Assembly (NCBI RefSeq): GCF_003043945.1
Contig: NZ_PYXG01000001.1
Span: 1,966,501 to 2,030,500 of the forward strand
Length of the DNA stretch: 64,000 nucleotides
Source: Prevotella sp. oral taxon 376
Lineage (GTDB): Bacteria; Bacteroidota; Bacteroidia; Bacteroidales; Bacteroidaceae
Direction: 5' to 3'
The notes under the pieces were generated by a model. It saw only the letters and a program-made list of their open reading frames with translations. It was not told where the DNA came from and searched no databases. Shown here piece by piece: positions 59,869 to 64,000 of the stretch. The stretch's first letter is position 1, and the number at the start of each line of letters is the position of its first letter. Made by a program: the position numbers and the translations under genes.

Positions 59869-60392
59869 ATGAATATTTGACAATAAAAAATATTTCATTG
59901 GCTTGTGTGGCAACTTCTATACTTGTTCCAATTCTTCACTTCTTGTCGCCATTTAACCTCAAGAATTATGCAACAGTGTTAGCATTCGTCTCTTATGCTT
60001 TGTTTTTCTACCAGTCTGCAAAAGATACAGAAAGCAAAAACATAAAAAGGTGTGGTTATGCATCGTTGGCCTCTATCTCGTTTTTTCTCTTTGTTTTTAT
60101 ATGGAAAACGTGGTTTTATTACACCTTTGGGGATTTTTATGATATAAGTAGCAACTTTGAGATTGTCTATTTCGTCCCTCTTATTGCACTATCTTCTTTA
60201 CATTTTATGATGATAAGGGAGGCGGGCTACAAGATGGCTTTCATTTGCATTCCTGCAATATTAGGGTATCTGATGATAGGGGCGCAATTTGTGGACACCA
60301 GTGTATTAATAATGTTTATGTTCTCGTCGGCTGTGGTAATTCCATACGCATTGCTTGCATTTTCTTATTATCAACTTTATAAAAAACTATAA
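59865..60392 (+). CDS. Polytopic membrane protein, about six helices
   Basis: Start at 59865 (MNEYLTIKNISLACVATSIL), coupled to the tiny lipoprotein gene. Hydrophobic segments recur along its 175 residues (VATSILVPILHFL; ATVLAFVSYALFFY; SISFFLFVFIWKTWFYY; IVYFVPLIALSSLHF; MAFICIPAILGYLM; VLIMFMFSSAVVIPYALLAF). No transporter signature. Sits with other membrane genes next to the repressor, as superinfection-exclusion morons often do. Confidence 0.7.
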   Translation: MNEYLTIKNISLACVATSILVPILHFLSPFNLKNYATVLAFVSYALFFYQSAKDTESKNIKRCGYASLASISFFLFVFIWKTWFYYTFGDFYDISSNFEIVYFVPLIALSSLHFMMIREAGYKMAFICIPAILGYLMIGAQFVDTSVLIMFMFSSAVVIPYALLAFSYYQLYKKL

Positions 60393-60394
60393 CT

Positions 60395-60688
60395 ATGAGT
60401 GAATTAGATGATTTGATTAAGACGGCGAAAGCAAATACATCGGGAAACATTTTGCAAACAGATGACAAGTATAGGACTCTTCTTGTCTTGTCAAACATTG
60501 CTTACTATGTTGGCATCGCATTACTACCGCTGGCGGTGGTTTTGTTTATCATGGCAGCATCTGGCGAAAAAGACTACATTGCTGGCATTTCTATGGGATG
60601 TCTGTTAGGCGGTATAAATGGACTTTTCTTCGGTCTGATCGGCAAATGCCTTATAGATATATATAACAAAGTAAACCAAAACAAATAG
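60395..60688 (+). CDS. Two-helix membrane protein, 97 aa
   Basis: Starts MSELDDLIKTAKANTSGNIL; two hydrophobic segments (LSNIAYYVGIALLPLAVVLF and ISMGCLLGGINGLFFGLIGK). Two bases downstream of the polytopic gene, so same operon. Function unknown. Confidence 0.7.
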   Translation: MSELDDLIKTAKANTSGNILQTDDKYRTLLVLSNIAYYVGIALLPLAVVLFIMAASGEKDYIAGISMGCLLGGINGLFFGLIGKCLIDIYNKVNQNK

Positions 60689-60696
60689 TCTCTTTT

Positions 60697-60726
60697 ACCC
60701 ATGCAAGCCTAACCGCTTGCGTGGGT
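60697..60726 (+). terminator. Strong intergenic hairpin
   Basis: ACCCATGCAAGC (60697-60708) pairs with GCTTGCGTGGGT (60715-60726) over 12 positions, one of them a G-U pair. No T-run follows, so partial termination or RNA stabilisation is likely. Confidence 0.6.
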
Positions 60727-60754
60727 ACTATGTGTAACTTTATATTTTAACACT

Positions 60755-61465
60755 ATGAGGAAAATATTTTTAATATTAAGTGCTACTATCTTTTTAATTT
60801 CTTGTGGAAGCTCATACGAACGAAAGGTGAAGGCTGCTTTCAAAAGTTATGTGAGCACGCATTTTGACAATCCCAAGGATCTTAAAGAGATTGTGGCAAT
60901 AGACTCTTGTGATACAATTTCAATAAAAGAAGTCCAAGATTTACTAAAATCGACAAAAACAACTTATGACTCTATCAATAAAGTTGTAAAAGAAAGGGCA
61001 GAAAAGATTAGCAAATCTTTGAAAAATCCTAAATTGCGAGGTTTAACCCACAGGAATCCCTACTTTAATGAAGCAATACATAAATACAATGAGGCATCAA
61101 TGGAAAGGTTGTCGCTAACATCATCTGATTTATCTTGGGCATTGTATGATATAGGGAAACCATTGGAAGACAGGTATAAGGATTTTATGAGTAAGCGAGG
61201 AAAGACCTATGTCCAATGCAAAATACATGTAAGGGTTGCGCGCGAGGAAAAAGATAGAATGGTTACATATTACGCTATTTCTGACACTCTGCTTAACAAT
61301 ATCGAAATTAGAAGTAAGGGAATAGGAACAGAAGAAGTCCTTGGCGCCGACAATTTAATTGATTTCTCTGAAATTTCAGACGAATATTTATCAAGAATTA
61401 AAAACGCAAAAGAACTTGATGAATACGGAAAAATTGTTCTTAACATAATAAATAGGGAAATATAA
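60755..61465 (+). CDS. Lipoprotein, 236 aa
   Basis: Signal MRKIFLILSATIFLISC with lipid Cys17, then a soluble, charged domain (KAAFKSYVSTHFDNPKDLKE; TYYAISDTLLNNIEIRSKGI). The rest resembles Bacteroidetes lipoproteins of unknown function with an N-terminal coiled coil. Fourth member of the membrane-gene cluster; likely exposed in the periplasm or on the outer membrane. Confidence 0.75.
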   Translation: MRKIFLILSATIFLISCGSSYERKVKAAFKSYVSTHFDNPKDLKEIVAIDSCDTISIKEVQDLLKSTKTTYDSINKVVKERAEKISKSLKNPKLRGLTHRNPYFNEAIHKYNEASMERLSLTSSDLSWALYDIGKPLEDRYKDFMSKRGKTYVQCKIHVRVAREEKDRMVTYYAISDTLLNNIEIRSKGIGTEEVLGADNLIDFSEISDEYLSRIKNAKELDEYGKIVLNIINREI

Positions 61466-61733
61466 TAATGGTTGTGTCCATTTCGCAGGGCAAACGGTTA
61501 AGTTGCTCAATTAGCAGTTGGGCTTTTATTTTGCTCACTATTTAGATACGGGCGGGTTGCCTTTGCGTGAAATTTTCAAAGCTCTCGGAGTGGAGACCAT
61601 TTCTTGAACAGCGCAAAATGGCAGCCGCTTTCTTTGTGAATCTCGCTCGCATCTTTTAAATATCCAAGAGATAAGAAGTGCTAAAAAAGTATAATTCTCC
61701 ACGAGGATTGATACACGTTGTGAGAAAATTGTG
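61466..61733. other. Intergenic region before the antirepressor promoter
   Basis: No gene is seen. It contains short pairings such as TGCT/AGCA near 61505-61520 followed by TTTTATTTT, a possible weak terminator for the lipoprotein gene, and otherwise unstructured sequence. Confidence 0.4.
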
Positions 61734-61741
61734 TATCTTTG
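61734..61741 (+). promoter_or_regulatory. Promoter -7 box of the second antirepressor leader
   Basis: TATCTTTG at 61734-61741; a TTG at 61708-61710 is 23 bases upstream, longer than ideal. The first leader repeat begins 5 bases after the box, the same distance as at 42707. Confidence 0.6.
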
Positions 61742-61745
61742 TAAT

Positions 61746-61967
61746 GTCTAATAAATCAAAGCGGATTGAGGTATGCTCTTCCGTTTTTCTGGGAGGGCAT
61801 TTTGCTTGAACAAAACTTTCGAGGAATAAACAAAACGGCGTACCGTCCCTTGGTTACATTGTAATGGTGTTTCCGTGCTTTCGCTTTGAAGCATTAGACA
61901 AAGGGTAGCGGTACGCTTTCTTTGTGTACCAACCCAATAAAGTTTAAACGTCTAAAAAAATCAAAGC
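61746..61967 (+). ncRNA. Three-way-junction leader RNA of the KilA-N antirepressor
   Basis: The predicted 5-prime end GTCTAATAAATCAAAGC (61746-61762) is repeated, with one change and one inserted A, at 61950-61967, two bases before the ATG at 61970. In between, GCGTACCG plus CCCTT pairs with AAGGG plus CGGTACGC as an outer stem with a small 3-prime bulge. It encloses TTAC/GTAA and TGCTT/AAGCA hairpins. The core TGCTTT...AAGCA...ACAA...GTAG...CGCTTT aligns with the Rha leader. A frame inside reads VFPCFRFEALDKG, then TAG, then RYAFFVYQPNKV. Confidence 0.6.
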
Positions 61968-61969
61968 AA

Positions 61970-62806
61970 ATGGACGAAATTAGAAGTTTTAGTGCTCCGC
62001 ATCGCATGGAGCTTGACAAAACATTTTCTTATAATGGCTCTAATGTCAGAATGAAGAAAGTGAATGGTACGGTTTTCGTATGCCTTACTGACATGGCGAA
62101 AAAGTTCCCAAACAAAACTCTATCCCACATTATTTACAGCAAGGAACTTACAGATTACATTAAACGACTGACCGAAATGCAAAATTGCACTTCGGCTGAT
62201 TTACTGCAAGTTACGAAAGGTGGAAGTGAAGAACAGGGCACTTGGGCGCATCGGAAGATTGCCTTGCGTGTTGCCCAAAAGTTGTCGCCCGACTTTGCGA
62301 TTTGGGTTGATGATAGGGTTGAGGAACTGCTGACATACGGCACAATATCCGTACAGCGTCATAATCTCCCTGCAGATTATCCATCTGCCTTGCGTGAACT
62401 CGCAGACAAGGTAGAGGAGAACCAAAGGCTAACACTCGAAAACAAGCAGAAAGACAACCAAATCAAAAAGCTACAGCCCAAAGCAGATTTTGCTGATGCA
62501 GCTTTCAAGGCAGAAGGAAATGTAGACATTGGGCAGGCAGCGAAAATCCTCGGGCTGCCTTTCGGACGAAATACCCTTTTCAGAAAGCTAAGAGAGAAAG
62601 GCGTTTTGTTTGGGAGCAGAAATGAACCAAAGCAAAGATTTGTCGATGCAGGCTATTTCGTGTTGACCGAATTGCCGCCTATTAAACGAGAAAGCCATCC
62701 GGACTTAATTGTCATGAAATGCATTTGCACACAGAAAGGACTGGCGTATATCAACACACTTTTCGGTGGGAGTTTAAACAACCCAACACTTGCAAAAATC
62801 AAATAA
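61970..62806 (+). CDS. KilA-N/ANT antirepressor
   Basis: Start at 61970 (MDEIRSFSAPHRMELDKTFS), two bases after the leader repeat; an upstream in-frame ATG at 61922 lies within the RNA. Residues about 15-110 are a KilA-N domain (VFVCLTDMAKKFPNKTLSHI; GTWAHRKIALRVAQKLSPDF). A coiled coil follows (LADKVEENQRLTLENKQKDN), then the ANT/KilAC domain (VDIGQAAKILGLPFGRNTLF; KGLAYINTLF). Antirepressors of this type bind and inactivate phage repressors. It lies 2.7 kb from the repressor, in the lysogeny region. Confidence 0.92.
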   Translation: MDEIRSFSAPHRMELDKTFSYNGSNVRMKKVNGTVFVCLTDMAKKFPNKTLSHIIYSKELTDYIKRLTEMQNCTSADLLQVTKGGSEEQGTWAHRKIALRVAQKLSPDFAIWVDDRVEELLTYGTISVQRHNLPADYPSALRELADKVEENQRLTLENKQKDNQIKKLQPKADFADAAFKAEGNVDIGQAAKILGLPFGRNTLFRKLREKGVLFGSRNEPKQRFVDAGYFVLTELPPIKRESHPDLIVMKCICTQKGLAYINTLFGGSLNNPTLAKIK

Positions 62807-62819
62807 ACACAGAACGAAA

Positions 62820-63050
62820 ATGGAAAAGAAAATAAATAAAAATATGATACAAGAGAGTGTAAATGTAAGTAAGAATGTTGCAGACGCGGCAACTTGGGTT
62901 GAAAATCTGCATCGGTTCTTCGACAAGGAAGATCAGCACAGCATATACCTACAAAACTCCGAGGATATATTTGCCAAGCTAACAAGCGCAATACAGAAAA
63001 TGATTGGCTGCGAGGCGTATTGGAATATTGTAGATAAGATTACAGAGTAA
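62820..63050 (+). CDS. Hypothetical protein, 76 aa
   Basis: ATG at 62820 (MEKKINKNMIQESVNVSKNV), 13 bases after the antirepressor. Helical, ends IGCEAYWNIVDKITE. May be a small partner of the antirepressor; no family recognised. Confidence 0.6.
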   Translation: MEKKINKNMIQESVNVSKNVADAATWVENLHRFFDKEDQHSIYLQNSEDIFAKLTSAIQKMIGCEAYWNIVDKITE

Positions 63051-63174
63051 TTTTAGATGTTAATAATGGGTTTGCGCTATCGTCCCTTGCAATACGGGCA
63101 GCTTTCGTGATTGCCAGGGTGGTGCAAGAGAAAAACCTGTACCACCTACTTAGAAATAAGTTGAACATCTAAAA
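63051..63174 (+). ncRNA. Structured RNA closed by an 11-bp stem, before the integrase
   Basis: TTTTAGATGTT (63051-63061) is perfectly complementary to AACATCTAAAA (63164-63174). Inside are CCCTTGCAAT/ATTGCCAGGG (63084-63093 with 63110-63119, one mismatch) and GTGGT/ACCAC (about 63119-63145). The whole fills the gap between the 62820 gene and the integrase start at 63184, and could regulate integrase translation. Confidence 0.55.
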
Positions 63175-63183
63175 CATACAATT

Positions 63184-64000
63184 ATGAGCAAAGAAGAATT
63201 AAGACTGTTTTTCGGCGGCAAGTGCACCGACAAGCAATTTGCGTCTATTTTGTCCAATCCTTTTATGGACAACATAGATTGCTATTCATTTGGGACGTGG
63301 ATAAAAGGATTTGTGGGTGCATTTATCACAAAATATCCGACGCGCCCGCAGGTTGTCAGAATGATGTGTGAGGCTCTACACAAGGGCACAATCAGGTGGC
63401 AAGACCTTACAAAGGTAAACCTTGCTACCATTACAGAGTATATCAAAGCGAACGTTACCCCCAATAGCGCATGTACTTATCTTGCCCTTATCAAGGCGTT
63501 GCTCAACGAGTATTCCGAAGAAGGTGTTATTCCTTGCAAGAGCTTTACGAGCGTGCTCAACGGAAAGAAAGTGCCATCACAACATATCGCCCTCACGGAG
63601 AATGAACTGAAAGCCTTGGACGACTACAAACCTAAGAGTAAAACAGAAGATTCCGTAAAGACTTTGTTCATGCGTGCGTGCCTCACGGGAGGGCGTTGCT
63701 CTGATGTCAGACGTATGACCCAAAAGAACGTTTCTGACGGCATTCTGTCTTATGTATCACAGAAGACCAAGACAGAGGTAAACCAGCCCGTTCACAAGCG
63801 ACTAATGAAGTATCTATGCAAGCCATGTCAGGAGCACTGTACGTCGGTTACGAGCAGGACAATTCAGAGAATCTGCAAAAGACTGGGAATGACGGAAGAG
63901 GTGCAACTATATGTCGGTGGCAAACTAAAGAAAGGCCAGAAATGGGAGTTCGTTACCATGCACACCGCAAGGCGTACTTTCTGCACTATCCTTGCGCAGA
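63184..64000 (+). CDS. int: Tyrosine recombinase (integrase), cut by window edge
   Basis: Starts at ATG 63184 (MSKEELRLFFGGKCTDKQFA) and stays open to the end of the window. The N-terminal half holds the DNA-binding SAM-like domain (NVTPNSACTYLALIKALLNE). The catalytic domain begins near residue 138 with LTENELKALDDY; the first active-site Arg lies in TGGRCSD and the HxxR pair in MHTARRTFCTIL, close to the window end. The nucleophilic Tyr lies outside. It integrates and excises the phage genome. Directly upstream is a structured RNA. Confidence 0.93.
   Translation, partial: MSKEELRLFFGGKCTDKQFASILSNPFMDNIDCYSFGTWIKGFVGAFITKYPTRPQVVRMMCEALHKGTIRWQDLTKVNLATITEYIKANVTPNSACTYLALIKALLNEYSEEGVIPCKSFTSVLNGKKVPSQHIALTENELKALDDYKPKSKTEDSVKTLFMRACLTGGRCSDVRRMTQKNVSDGILSYVSQKTKTEVNQPVHKRLMKYLCKPCQEHCTSVTSRTIQRICKRLGMTEEVQLYVGGKLKKGQKWEFVTMHTARRTFCTILAQ

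Noticed and set aside
63051..63183. attP site or tRNA next to the integrase
   Set aside because: No tRNA-like cloverleaf with a CCA end and no second copy of a core sequence was found; the region is better explained as a structured RNA.

Overview
The window looks like most of a temperate siphovirus or prophage of a Bacteroidales host. Recognisable promoters follow the Bacteroidetes pattern (TTTG or TTG, about 20 bases, then TAnnTTTG). Most genes lack a Shine-Dalgarno sequence and start after an A/T-rich leader ending in AATTATG. There is a tyrosine integrase, a cI-like repressor and two antirepressors. The tail genes (tape measure, tail-assembly chaperone with a probable frameshift, major tail protein) indicate a long non-contractile tail. 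No rRNA, tRNA, insertion sequence or CRISPR array was seen.

Layout, left to right. 1-1821 (minus): small phage genes and a helix-turn-helix protein, divergent from the next block across a promoter/operator region. 2491-10828 (plus): accessory and nucleotide-modifying genes, including a C5 cytosine methyltransferase, two genes built on tandem repeats, a second methyltransferase, an ASCH-like protein, a PAPS-reductase-like PP-loop protein, a YopX fusion and a gene broken by an amber codon. 10837-12307 (minus): small genes including an XRE pair. 12541-15503 (minus): candidate unimolecular spanin, a toxin-antitoxin-SecB-like chaperone (TAC) module, a DUF5675-like lysis enzyme and holin-like proteins. 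15551-36512 (minus): tail fibre/tip, distal tail, tape measure, tail chaperones, tail tube, head-tail joining proteins, capsid, decoration protein and scaffold, with one plus-strand moron at 23033. 36669-43641 (plus): large terminase carrying an intein, portal, MuF-like head protein, and a Rha antirepressor behind a structured leader RNA. 43750-50537 (minus): early genes with an SPFH lipoprotein, an apparent Acb2-Tad2 fusion and an SF3 helicase. 51523-58606 (plus): many small unknown genes full of a strand-specific AAGTACGA motif. 58735-64000: repressor (minus), then plus-strand membrane/lipoprotein genes, a KilA-N/ANT antirepressor with a leader RNA like that of Rha, and the start of the integrase.

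How the parts fit: the lysis-lysogeny switch (58.7-62.8 kb) pairs a repressor that lacks a self-cleavage domain with two antirepressors, each preceded by the same kind of three-way-junction leader. Early functions are split between the helicase block and the AAGTACGA block. Late structural genes diverge from a two-sided promoter at about 36.55-36.64 kb. Host-conflict functions (TAC module, Acb2-Tad2 fusion, DNA methyltransferases, membrane morons) are spread between the core modules. The most unusual signals are the AAGTACGA repeats, the paired antirepressor leaders whose 5-prime end is repeated just before the start codon, the TAC module, the two-domain anti-signalling protein, and the intein placed inside the terminase Walker A motif.
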